From Bifidobacterium breve (lineage in GTDB: Bacteria; Actinomycetota; Thermoleophilia; Gaiellales; F1-60-MAGs149), in contig CAMAWJ010000004.1 in the NCBI GenBank assembly GCA_945861955.1, positions 1 through 35,204 on the forward strand: a stretch of 35,204 bases of DNA, read 5' to 3'. The number at the start of each line of letters is the position of its first letter. Position 1 is the first letter of the stretch. The notes under the pieces were generated by a model. The model was not told where the DNA came from. It saw only the letters and a program-made list of their open reading frames with translations, and searched no databases. Below, one piece after another: positions 16,626-25,328 of this stretch. The translations under genes and the position numbers were made by a program.

Positions 16626-16958
16626 ATGTCCGATGCACTCGAGATCAACAGCGCCAACTTCCAGGGCGAAGTCATCGAATCGGACATTCCTGTCCTGATC
16701 GATTTTTGGGCCGAGTGGTGTGGACCCTGTAAAGCGCTGTCGCCGATCATCGACGAGCTCGCCGGCGAGTACGCAGGCAAGGTCAAGATCGCCAAGCTCG
16801 ACGTTGACGCCGAGCCCGGTCTAGCCGGCAAGTACAACGTCCTCTCGATCCCGATGGTCGCGCTGTTCAAGGACGGCGAGGTCGTCGAGCGCTCCGTCGG
16901 TCTGAAGCCGAAGGATCGGCTCGTCGCCGATCTCAACCTCAGCACGCATTCCGCGTAG
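16626..16958 (+). CDS. trxA: Thioredoxin
   Basis: IPVLIDFWAEWCGPCKALSPIIDELAGEY...YNVLSIPMVALFKDGEVV; WCGPCK active site. Confidence 0.95.
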   Translation: MSDALEINSANFQGEVIESDIPVLIDFWAEWCGPCKALSPIIDELAGEYAGKVKIAKLDVDAEPGLAGKYNVLSIPMVALFKDGEVVERSVGLKPKDRLVADLNLSTHSA

Positions 16959-16989
16959 ACTCTCCCTCTGTGGAGAGGGGGAATGCGTG
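16943..16989 (+). promoter_or_regulatory. Nested hairpin across the trxA stop and downstream RBS/start codon
   Basis: Outer arms CACGCATTCC / GGAATGCGTG (16943-16952 / 16980-16989); inner CTCTCC-ctctgt-GGAGAG (16960-16977). Confidence 0.55.
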
Positions 16990-18795
16990 GATTACGCGGC
17001 GATTGAAGATCACGGGATCATCGGCGACCTCCATTCGGTAGCGCTCGTCACCGAGCAAGGCGCAATTGACTGGTACTGCTGTCCACGCTTCGACTCGCCC
17101 AGCGTCTTCGGTGGGATTCTCGACCAAGAGAAAGGTGGGTCGTTTCGCATCGGCCCACCGGATCGCGATGTGCGGACAAAACAGCTCTACCTCCCTGACA
17201 CGAATGTTCTGATCACGCGTTTTCTCTCGAGCACGGGCGTCGGCGAATTGGTTGACTTTATGCCAGTTGGCTCGGTTGAGGAAGATCGTCACCGCATCGT
17301 GCGCACCGTGCAGTGCGTACGGGGGCACATGCATTTTCAGCTCGACTGCTCGCCGCGCTTTAACTACGGTCGCACCGAGCACGCCATCAAGGTGGACGAG
17401 CACGGGGTGGTGTTCGAGACGGACGACCTCACCCTCGCACTCGATTCGCCGGTGGCTCTCACAACAGACGGTGGCGATGTCCATGCCTTCTTTACGCTCG
17501 AAGCGGGCCAGCGCCTGACCTTCGTCCTCGAGCGCGTTCCTGCCGGCGGTCACTCAGCGCGACCATTCCCGCCCGAAGTCTGTGAGCACCTCTTCGCCGA
17601 GACCGTGAAGTTTTGGCGCGATTGGCTGCACCAGTGCACGTACCGCGGGCGCTGGCGCGAGACGGTGCGCCGTTCTGCCCTGGTCTTGAAACTGCTGTGT
17701 TACCGGCCGACGGGCGCAATCGTCGCGTCGCCAACCATGTCGCTACCGGAGACGATCGGCGGTGCTCGCAACTGGGACTATCGCTACACCTGGATTCGCG
17801 ACTCGTCCTTCACACTCTTCGCCTTCCTCAAACTCGGCTTTAAGGAAGAGGCCAGCCAGTTCATGGCCTTCCTCAAGGAGCGTGCCCTCGAACAGCACTC
17901 GTCAAACGCTGGACCACTCCAGATCATGTACGGCATTGACGGGCGACACGAGCTCGAAGAGTTCGAGCTCGATCACCTCTCGGGGTATCGCGGTTCAAAG
18001 CCCGTGCGGGTCGGCAACGGTGCTGCCGGCCAGTTGCAGCTCGATATCTATGGCGAGCTGATCAACAGCATCTATCTGTACAACAAGTCGGGTGCCCCAA
18101 TTGACTACGAGCTCTGGATGGTTGTCGTTGAGTTGTTGGATTGGCTCTCCGAGAATTGGGATTCCAAAGACGAGGGGATCTGGGAGGTGCGCGGCGGACC
18201 GCAGCACTTCACGTACTCGCGCGTGATGAGTTGGATCGCCTTCGACCGCGCGCTCCGCATCGCCGAAGCGCGCGGGTTTCCCTGCCCACGCATTCGTTGG
18301 CGCGAGACGCGCGATGCAATCTACGAGCAGGTCATGCAACGAGGCTATTCGAAGAAGCGCCAAGCCTTTGTGCAAGTGCTTGACGGTGACGTGCTCGACG
18401 CGTCGACACTGATGATGGTGATGGGGCACTTCATCGCACCTAACGATCCCATGATGCTCTCGACGATTGAAGCGATTCGCGACGAACTCGTGACGGATTC
18501 GCTCGTCTACCGCTACAACCCCACGCTTGCTGCTGATGATGGTCTTGGTGGCGAAGAGGGGACCTTCTCGATCTGCACGTTCTGGTGGGTCGAGGCTCTG
18601 GCGCGTTCCGGCAACATCGACGAGGCGCGTCTGGCCTTCGAGAAGATGCAGACCTACGCCAACCATCTCGGGTTGTACTCGGAGGAGATTGGCGCATCGG
18701 GCGAGGCACTCGGAAACTTTCCACAGGCGTTTACGCACCTCTCGCTGATTTCTGCTGCGCTGTTCCTCGATCGCGCGATCGACAACGTCGGCTGA
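16987..18795 (+). CDS. Glycoside hydrolase family 15 protein (trehalase/glucoamylase-like)
   Basis: IEDHGIIGDLHSVALVTEQGAIDWYCCPRFDSPSVFGGILD; GGARNWDYRYTWIRDSSFTLFAFLKLGF; GTFSICTFWWVEALARSG. GTG start. Confidence 0.9.
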   Translation: MDYAAIEDHGIIGDLHSVALVTEQGAIDWYCCPRFDSPSVFGGILDQEKGGSFRIGPPDRDVRTKQLYLPDTNVLITRFLSSTGVGELVDFMPVGSVEEDRHRIVRTVQCVRGHMHFQLDCSPRFNYGRTEHAIKVDEHGVVFETDDLTLALDSPVALTTDGGDVHAFFTLEAGQRLTFVLERVPAGGHSARPFPPEVCEHLFAETVKFWRDWLHQCTYRGRWRETVRRSALVLKLLCYRPTGAIVASPTMSLPETIGGARNWDYRYTWIRDSSFTLFAFLKLGFKEEASQFMAFLKERALEQHSSNAGPLQIMYGIDGRHELEEFELDHLSGYRGSKPVRVGNGAAGQLQLDIYGELINSIYLYNKSGAPIDYELWMVVVELLDWLSENWDSKDEGIWEVRGGPQHFTYSRVMSWIAFDRALRIAEARGFPCPRIRWRETRDAIYEQVMQRGYSKKRQAFVQVLDGDVLDASTLMMVMGHFIAPNDPMMLSTIEAIRDELVTDSLVYRYNPTLAADDGLGGEEGTFSICTFWWVEALARSGNIDEARLAFEKMQTYANHLGLYSEEIGASGEALGNFPQAFTHLSLISAALFLDRAIDNVG

Positions 18796-18826
18796 TTGAC
18801 AATCGCTTCCTGTAGGGTTCCTGCCT

Positions 18827-19159
18827 GTGAACATCGCTAACGACGCCAATGCCCTCAAGGCCCGCGCCCGCCACTTCGGCTTCCAAGTCTTTCTGGAGCC
18901 TGCGCGCCCCGAGGGGTGGTACGCCACGATCCGACCGGCTGGCAATTCCCTGACAAAGCCCATGCAGATTCTCGCGCCAACCCGCGAGGAGGCAATCGCT
19001 TCGGCGTCGAAGTTGTTCGAAGATAAGCTGGCTGATCAGCTGGTGGCCACGCTGCGTAACGCGGGTGTTGCGGTGCCTAACTGGACGCCGGGTCAGGACT
19101 GGGACGAGCACATCGAGTCGATGGCGACCGCTGTGCGCGAGCACGGCCTTCGCGTCTAG
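18827..19159 (+). CDS. Small hypothetical protein
   Basis: 110-aa ORF with coherent composition, between co-oriented genes; GTG start. Confidence 0.6.
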   Translation: MNIANDANALKARARHFGFQVFLEPARPEGWYATIRPAGNSLTKPMQILAPTREEAIASASKLFEDKLADQLVATLRNAGVAVPNWTPGQDWDEHIESMATAVREHGLRV

Positions 19160-19168
19160 TCGATCAAC

Positions 19169-19996
19169 ATGAGCCCGACCCGCCCGAAGATCGCGGTCGT
19201 GGGGCATGTTGAATGGGTGCTGTTTGGGCGGGCGGCGGCGCCACCGACTTCCGGCGAGATCGTGCATCTTGCCGAGCCATTCGAAGAACCAGCTGGTGGT
19301 GGCGCAGTCGCTGCCATTGCACTGGCTCGCGCTGGTGCTGAGGTCGTCTTCGTGACCGCGCTCGCCAACGATGCTGAGGGTGCGGCGACGCGCGAGCGGA
19401 TGCTGGCTGAAGGTATCGACTTACGGGTGTCAGAGCGTGCTGGACGTCAGGCGCGTGCCGTCACGATTCTTGACGACTTGGGCGATCGCACGATCATCGT
19501 GTCGCAACCGAACGAGTATCCGCGTGGCGACGACCCGCTCGGCTGGGAGAGCCTCGCCGACTGTTCGGCGGTCTATGCGACGTGTGGCGAGCCCTCGGGC
19601 ATCGCTGCGGCGCGTGTTGCCGGGTCGCTGGTCTGCTCGGCGCGCCAACTCCAGGCCTTGATTGAGAGTGGCGTGAAGGCAGATGTGGTTGTGAGTTCGC
19701 TGACGGATCGTGGCGAAGAAGTCGATTTTCGCGTGCTTGGCAAGCACACGAACGCGATTGTCCTGACCGATGGCAACCGCGGTGGGCGGTGGATGTCGAC
19801 GGACGATTCGGGACTGTGGGATGCCGTTTCGCTCCCGGGCGACCCGGTCGACACGTATGGCGCCGGTGACTGTTTTGCGGCTGGATTGACGTACGGTCTC
19901 GGTTTGGGCTTGCCGCTGGCGGCAGCGGTCCAGACCGGTGCCGCCTGGGGGGCAGAGACCGTCTGTCGTCGCGGCCCGTACGGCACCGAGCACTAG
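19169..19996 (+). CDS. PfkB-family carbohydrate kinase
   Basis: EEPAGGGAVAAIALARAGAEVVFVTALANDAEG and DPVDTYGAGDCFAAGLTYGLGLGLPLAAAVQTGAAWGA signatures. Confidence 0.88.
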   Translation: MSPTRPKIAVVGHVEWVLFGRAAAPPTSGEIVHLAEPFEEPAGGGAVAAIALARAGAEVVFVTALANDAEGAATRERMLAEGIDLRVSERAGRQARAVTILDDLGDRTIIVSQPNEYPRGDDPLGWESLADCSAVYATCGEPSGIAAARVAGSLVCSARQLQALIESGVKADVVVSSLTDRGEEVDFRVLGKHTNAIVLTDGNRGGRWMSTDDSGLWDAVSLPGDPVDTYGAGDCFAAGLTYGLGLGLPLAAAVQTGAAWGAETVCRRGPYGTEH

Positions 19997-20020
19997 AGCT
20001 CTAACACTTCTGGACATTGG

Positions 20021-20039
20021 TGGGTGGGGCGAGGTGGGG
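20021..20039 (+). promoter_or_regulatory. Distal G-rich TGGGN cluster, possible auxiliary MraZ site
   Basis: TGGGTGGGGCGAGGTGGGG; two TGGGG units start 10 nt apart (20025 and 20035). Confidence 0.3.
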
Positions 20040-20119
20040 GACTGGCCTTAGCGGGCTGTCACAAAGGTTGGATGGCACGATCGCATCTGGGGGTCCTTTT
20101 CGGCTCAACCATGCTGATA

Positions 20120-20133
20120 CGAACATATGTTCG
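20120..20133. promoter_or_regulatory. LexA/DinR-type SOS box
   Basis: CGAACATATGTTCG: perfect 14-bp palindrome matching the Gram-positive/actinobacterial LexA operator pattern CGAAC-N4-GTTCG. Confidence 0.7.
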
Positions 20134-20148
20134 ACTCTCACGAAATAG

Positions 20149-20177
20149 TTGCAAGGTGGGACAAAGTGGGGTATGGT
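20149..20177 (+). promoter_or_regulatory. Predicted sigma70-type promoter of the dcw cluster
   Basis: TTGCAA-N17-TATGGT, about 65 nt upstream of the mraZ ATG. Confidence 0.5.
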
Positions 20178-20181
20178 GGGG
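20157..20181 (+). promoter_or_regulatory. MraZ-binding repeat array
   Basis: TGGGA-CAAAG-TGGGG-TATGG-TGGGG: three TGGGN units at a strict 10-nt period, as described for MraZ operators, upstream of mraZ. Confidence 0.75.
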
Positions 20182-20241
20182 CGCATTGGTACCAAAGGGG
20201 AACCCGAGTGGGGACTCTGAACACCAGAGAAATGACCCGAA

Positions 20242-20676
20242 ATGCTGCTTGGTGAATACGCTCAGAAGCTCGACGAGAAGAACCGCGTGACGGTTCCTGC
20301 TCGTCTGCGCGAGCCATTCGCCGACGGTCTGTTCGTCACGCGAGGCCTTGATCACTGCGTCGCGATCTACGCCCGTGACGGCTGGGAAAGCTTTGTTGAG
20401 GCGCAGACCTCGCGCCTTGATCCGTTTACGCGCGAAGGCCGCCAGCTCGAGCGTTTCCTCTTTGGTGGCGCTGTCGAAGCCGAGCTCGACCGGCAGGGAC
20501 GCGTCGCGCTACCCGCACCACTGATGCAGCACGCCGTACTCCAACGCGAGATCGTCGTCGTTGGTGTTCGTGATCGACTCGAAATTTGGGATCGCGTGGC
20601 CTGGGAACGTGGCCTCGCCGACTTGGAAGGTAGTGCCGAAAATGTCGCAGAACGCCTGGTCCGTGATGCCCGCTAA
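20242..20676 (+). CDS. mraZ: Transcriptional regulator MraZ
   Basis: MLLGEYAQKLDEKNRVTVPARLRE...LFGGAVEAELDRQGRVALPAPL; two SpoVT/AbrB-like repeats; start of the dcw cluster. Confidence 0.95.
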   Translation: MLLGEYAQKLDEKNRVTVPARLREPFADGLFVTRGLDHCVAIYARDGWESFVEAQTSRLDPFTREGRQLERFLFGGAVEAELDRQGRVALPAPLMQHAVLQREIVVVGVRDRLEIWDRVAWERGLADLEGSAENVAERLVRDAR

Positions 20677-21637
20677 CGCTGCCATCCATGATCCCGTGCT
20701 CGCACACGAAGTCGTGGCTCTGCTCGACGTGCAGCCCGGCATGACCGTCGTCGACGGCACCTTTGGTGCGGGTGGACACGCCACGATGCTGGCCGAGTTG
20801 ATGCAGGGGCGTGGGGCCTACGTCGCGATCGATCGCGACCCCTCGGTCGAGAATCGTGCCCGCTCGTTTCGAGCCTCCCATCCCGACATGGCCGTGCGCC
20901 TCCTCAAGCGTGATTTCGTGGACGCCTTCCGCTCGCTCGCCATCGAGAACGTCGAAGCCGATGCGATCCTGCTCGATCTCGGCGTCTCCTCGATGCAAAT
21001 CGACCAGCCCGAGCGCGGCTTCTCCTACGCTGTTGACGCGCCGCTCGACATGCGCATGGATCCGCGTGGGGGCGACACCGCCGCCGACCTACTCGCCAAC
21101 CTCTCAGAGCGCGAGCTCGCCGACATGTTCTCGCGCTACGGCGAAGAGCGCTACTCGCGCCAGATCGCTCGCGCCATCTGCCGCCGCCGCATGTCACAGC
21201 CCTACGAGCGCAGCGCCGACCTCGTCGACACGATCCGCCACGCGATTCCGACGCCAGCGCAGTTCGGCTCGGGGCATCCTGCCAAGCGCGTCTTCCAAGC
21301 ACTCCGCATTGCTGTCAACGACGAGCTGGCGATGGTCGAAGACGGTCTCGATGCAGCCATGCAGATCCTCAAGCCCGGTGGCCGCATCGCAGTCATCTCG
21401 TTCCATTCGCTCGAGGATCGAATCGTCAAAGAGCGGTTCCGTGACGCCTCTGCACCGTGCACGTGCCCGCCTGATCTTCCGATCTGTGGGTGCAATCGTG
21501 AGGCCACGCTGCGTGTCTTGACGCCTCGGGTGATTCGTCCTGGCTCGTCTGAACTTGACCGCAATCCTCGCGCCGCTTCGTCGCGCCTACGCGTCGCTGA
21601 GCGGACACCTGCCACCCTGCCGAAGGACGCCGCCTGA
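20666..21637 (+). CDS. rsmH: 16S rRNA (cytosine(1402)-N4)-methyltransferase
   Basis: HDPVLAHEVVALLDVQPGMTVVDGTFGAGGHATML, ILLDLGVSSMQIDQPERGFSY, GGRIAVISFHSLEDRIVKERF; start overlaps the mraZ end. Confidence 0.95.
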   Translation: MPANAAIHDPVLAHEVVALLDVQPGMTVVDGTFGAGGHATMLAELMQGRGAYVAIDRDPSVENRARSFRASHPDMAVRLLKRDFVDAFRSLAIENVEADAILLDLGVSSMQIDQPERGFSYAVDAPLDMRMDPRGGDTAADLLANLSERELADMFSRYGEERYSRQIARAICRRRMSQPYERSADLVDTIRHAIPTPAQFGSGHPAKRVFQALRIAVNDELAMVEDGLDAAMQILKPGGRIAVISFHSLEDRIVKERFRDASAPCTCPPDLPICGCNREATLRVLTPRVIRPGSSELDRNPRAASSRLRVAERTPATLPKDAA

Positions 21638-22074
21638 TGGCCGTTGCCGTTCCGCGCCCAACCACCGCGCCACCGCGCCCACGCCGCAAGCCCGCTCCGC
21701 GCCCAATCGACGGTGCCAAGGCAGCGCCGCGACGTCGAGCAGCGACGCGTCGCACACGCGCCACACGAGCCTCGGTGAATGGAAGGCTGGCGCCATTTCG
21801 AATTGCAACGATGATCGCGATTATTGGTGTTGTGCTCTCCTTGGTGGTCTATCTGCATGTCTCGTCCCTTCGCGGCACGATGCAGGCTGGCGAGTTGCGT
21901 ACGCAGGTTGAGGCCACCCAGAACGACGCCACAAACATCCAGGCCGAAACGGAACAACGGCTGGCAGATGGTCGCGTTGAGCGAGCCGCTGCCGCCTACG
22001 GCATGGTGCTGGTGCCGTCGCAGGCGATGCGAACGCTCCCGATCAGCATTCCGAAGGACCAGCAGACCAACTAA
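21637..22074 (+). CDS. ftsL: FtsL-like septum formation initiator
   Basis: Basic N-terminus, one TM (IATMIAIIGVVLSLVVYLHV), short coiled coil; between rsmH and ftsI. Confidence 0.7.
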   Translation: MAVAVPRPTTAPPRPRRKPAPRPIDGAKAAPRRRAATRRTRATRASVNGRLAPFRIATMIAIIGVVLSLVVYLHVSSLRGTMQAGELRTQVEATQNDATNIQAETEQRLADGRVERAAAAYGMVLVPSQAMRTLPISIPKDQQTN

Positions 22075-22075
22075 C

Positions 22076-23827
22076 GTGGCCACGCGCTCTGCTCCCCCTC
22101 GAACGCCGCGTCGCTCGACACGCCAGCGTCCGATTCCCCCGCCGGAGCGACGAATCCGCTGGTTGCTCGTAGCAGCCGCGCTGTTTCTCGTGATCTGCCT
22201 TGGACGGGCCGTGCAGATGCAGGTGGTCGACGGCGATTGGTATTCCACGCGTGCGACTGGTCAGCATCGCGTTGAGATCGTCACCACCGCGCCCCGTGGC
22301 GCGATCCTCGACCGTGACGGGTATCGCCTCGCGCTCACCGAACAGGCCAGCACGATCGGTGCAACGACGGCGATGATTACCGACCCTGCCCGGGTTGTGG
22401 CAGCGGTCGCAGAGGCCAGTGGCGAGTCGCCCGACACGATCATGCAGCGACTCCAAACGAGCGGACCTGCACACGTCGACCTCGCGCGCCAGGTACCAGC
22501 CGCCGCCGCCAAGCGCGTGCAGGCGATGGGCATCGAGGGGCTCGACTTTACGACCGAACACCGACGCGTCTATCCGAGCGCCATCGCCGCCCCTGTGATT
22601 GGGGTAACTGATCTAGAGAGCAAGGGGCTCGCCGGCCTCGAGCTGCAATACGACGAGATCTTGCGTGGCACCAACGGCCTTGAAGTGCGGATTGAAGATC
22701 CGGCCGGTAACGCCATCAACGTGATCAGCCAGCAAGAGATGCGCCCAGGGCACACGATTAGCACTGGGCTTGACCGTCAGATCCAGATCGAAGCCGAGGC
22801 TGTCACGGCGGAGACGCGTACGGAGTATCGCGCGAAAGCCGTGACTGCGATCGTGATGGATCCGAAGACCGGCGAGATCCTCGCCATGGCATCCGCACCC
22901 GCACCCGCGGAAGGTGACTTTCGGCAGGCGACCGCGGCTCAGGTCCGCCTACGAGCGATCACCGACGTCTATGAGCCTGGTTCGACCTTTAAGGCTGTGA
23001 CGCTTGGAGCAGGGTTGGCAACGGGGCGCATCTCGCCATCGACCACTGTCGATGTCGGCCCCGAATGGCAGTTGTACGACGGGATTCTGCGCGATTCGCA
23101 CCCAGACCCTGGTGTCAAGACCGCGACTGAGGCGCTGCGAATGTCGTCCAACATTGGTGTTGCCAAGCTTGCCTACGAGCACCTGTCGACATCGGGTGCG
23201 CGCGACAGCATCTTGGCAAAGTGGATCAATCGGTTCGGCTTCGGCGCGCCAACCGGCATCGACCTACCAGGCGAAGTGGCGGGCATCGTACCCGCCTACA
23301 AGGACTGGTCGGGAACGTCGCCGCTGAACATTCCGATTGGGCACGGCATCGCCACCACACCAATTCAGATTGCTCAGCTATACGCCACGATCGCGAATGG
23401 TGGCATCCAAACCACACCGCACCTCGTGACACGCATTGATGGACAGGGCCCGGTTGGGCTGAAGCAGCAGCGCGTCATGCCAACGCGCGCGGCGAACACG
23501 CTCGTGGGCATGCTGGAGGGCGTTGTCTCGGATCAAGGAACAGCCTCGGCGGCACAGATCCCGGGCTACTCCGTGGCGGGCAAGACCGGCACTACGAAGA
23601 AGATCGACAAGGACGGCACGTACTCCGATAACCGCTACCTCGCCTGGTTCGTCGGTTTCGCGCCGGTTAAGAATCCACGGGTCTTGACGCTGATCATGGT
23701 CGACCAACCGCGCGGTGGGCAGTACTACGGTGGCGAAGTTGCCGGACCGGCGTTCGCGAAACTGACCGAGCGAGCCCTGATTGCGCTCGGCGTACAGCAG
23801 GATCGCCCCGACACCGCAGCGGAGTAG
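22076..23827 (+). CDS. ftsI: Peptidoglycan transpeptidase FtsI/PBP3-like
   Basis: YEPGSTFKAVTLGAGL (SxxK), MSSNIGVAKLAYE (SxN), VAGKTGTTKK (KTG); GTG start at 22076. Confidence 0.93.
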   Translation: MATRSAPPRTPRRSTRQRPIPPPERRIRWLLVAAALFLVICLGRAVQMQVVDGDWYSTRATGQHRVEIVTTAPRGAILDRDGYRLALTEQASTIGATTAMITDPARVVAAVAEASGESPDTIMQRLQTSGPAHVDLARQVPAAAAKRVQAMGIEGLDFTTEHRRVYPSAIAAPVIGVTDLESKGLAGLELQYDEILRGTNGLEVRIEDPAGNAINVISQQEMRPGHTISTGLDRQIQIEAEAVTAETRTEYRAKAVTAIVMDPKTGEILAMASAPAPAEGDFRQATAAQVRLRAITDVYEPGSTFKAVTLGAGLATGRISPSTTVDVGPEWQLYDGILRDSHPDPGVKTATEALRMSSNIGVAKLAYEHLSTSGARDSILAKWINRFGFGAPTGIDLPGEVAGIVPAYKDWSGTSPLNIPIGHGIATTPIQIAQLYATIANGGIQTTPHLVTRIDGQGPVGLKQQRVMPTRAANTLVGMLEGVVSDQGTASAAQIPGYSVAGKTGTTKKIDKDGTYSDNRYLAWFVGFAPVKNPRVLTLIMVDQPRGGQYYGGEVAGPAFAKLTERALIALGVQQDRPDTAAE

Positions 23828-23912
23828 GCATGCCCGCCGCAACTGGTGCCGAACTGCTCCGGACACCAGAACGGGGAATCCGCGGGGCAGGCGGACTAGG
23901 ATTTGGCTCATA

Positions 23913-25328
23913 GTGCTGCTCACGGACCTCCTCGGTCCCGTTCTAGCGCGGGGCACGACGCTCCCAATTGCTGGAGTTGACGTCGTCGACCTCGCGTACG
24001 ACTCGCGACGAGTCGCAGACGGGACATTGTTCTTCTGCGCTCCAGGCGCCACCACGGATGGGCACGACCATGCTGAGGCGGCCGTAGCGGCAGGTGCCGT
24101 TGCTCTCGTTGTCGAGCGTGAGTTACCGATTGCCGTTCCACAGGTCATTGTCGCCTCGACACGGACGCAGATGGGACCGCTCGCAGACACGTTTTTCGGA
24201 CACCCATCGCGTCAACTTCGTGTGCTCGGCGTGACCGGAACGAACGGGAAGACAACTACTGCCTATCTCCAGCACGCGATTCTCGCTGCAGCAGGACAGC
24301 AAGCGGGACTGCTCGGCACGATCGAACGACGGATTGGTGGCCTGAGCGAGGCCGCGGTGCGCACGACCACAGAGGCGATCGATCTCCACCGCGATTTTCG
24401 CCGGATGGTTGATGCTGGCGATACGGGGTGCGCGATAGAGGTCTCGTCGCATGCGCTCGAGCAGGAGCGAGTGGGGGGTGTCACATTCGCCGCAGCGGCC
24501 TTTACCAACCTGACGCGCGATCACCTCGATTATCACCCGAGCATGGAGGCCTACTTCGCCGCCAAGGCATCGCTCTTCGACGGCCGTTGCCCGACTGCCA
24601 CGAACGCCGACGACGACTACGGCTGCCAACTCTCGTCCGACCTCCGCTATGGCATCGAGGCAACGGCTGCCGAGGTACGCGCCGAGCAGATCGTGCTTGG
24701 CCCCACCAGCACGCGGTTTCGTTTGTGCAGCCCGTGGGGCGATGTCGACGTGCAGACAGAACTCGTCGGGATGTTCAATGTTGAAAATGCGCTTGCGGCC
24801 GCCAGCAGCGGCGGACTTGCCGGCATTGAGATTGAGGCGATCGTTGCGGGGCTTGCACGGGTTTCGGGTGTGCCGGGTCGCCTCGAAGTCGTGAGCGACA
24901 ACCAGCCATTTGCGGTGATCGTCGACTACGCACACACAGCAGATGCACTCGGAAATGTCTTGCGCGCCGTACGCGATCTTGCCACGGGCCGCGTGATTGT
25001 CGTGTTCGGATGCGGCGGTGATCGTGATCGCGGCAAGCGACCCGAGATGGCACGCGTCGCCAGCGATTTGGCTGATCACGTGATCATCACGTCAGATAAC
25101 CCTCGCTCGGAGGATCCACAGGCGATTGTCGACGAGGCGCTCGCCGGTGTCGACGGAGGCATCGATGTCGAGTTGGACCGCCGCACTGCGATCGCTCGAG
25201 CGATCGAGTTGGCCGGCCCAGGCGACGTTGTCCTGATCGCCGGCAAGGGCCACGAACAAGGGCAAGACAGCGATGGCGTGATCACTCCATTCGACGATCG
25301 TGTGGTTGCACGAGAGGTGCTGGCGTGA
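23913..25328 (+). CDS. murE: UDP-N-acetylmuramyl-tripeptide synthetase, meso-diaminopimelate type
   Basis: VTGTNGKTTTAYLQHAIL P-loop; HTADALGNVLRAVR; ITSDNPRSEDP, where DNPR is the meso-DAP-specificity motif. Confidence 0.93.
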   Translation: MLLTDLLGPVLARGTTLPIAGVDVVDLAYDSRRVADGTLFFCAPGATTDGHDHAEAAVAAGAVALVVERELPIAVPQVIVASTRTQMGPLADTFFGHPSRQLRVLGVTGTNGKTTTAYLQHAILAAAGQQAGLLGTIERRIGGLSEAAVRTTTEAIDLHRDFRRMVDAGDTGCAIEVSSHALEQERVGGVTFAAAAFTNLTRDHLDYHPSMEAYFAAKASLFDGRCPTATNADDDYGCQLSSDLRYGIEATAAEVRAEQIVLGPTSTRFRLCSPWGDVDVQTELVGMFNVENALAAASSGGLAGIEIEAIVAGLARVSGVPGRLEVVSDNQPFAVIVDYAHTADALGNVLRAVRDLATGRVIVVFGCGGDRDRGKRPEMARVASDLADHVIITSDNPRSEDPQAIVDEALAGVDGGIDVELDRRTAIARAIELAGPGDVVLIAGKGHEQGQDSDGVITPFDDRVVAREVLA

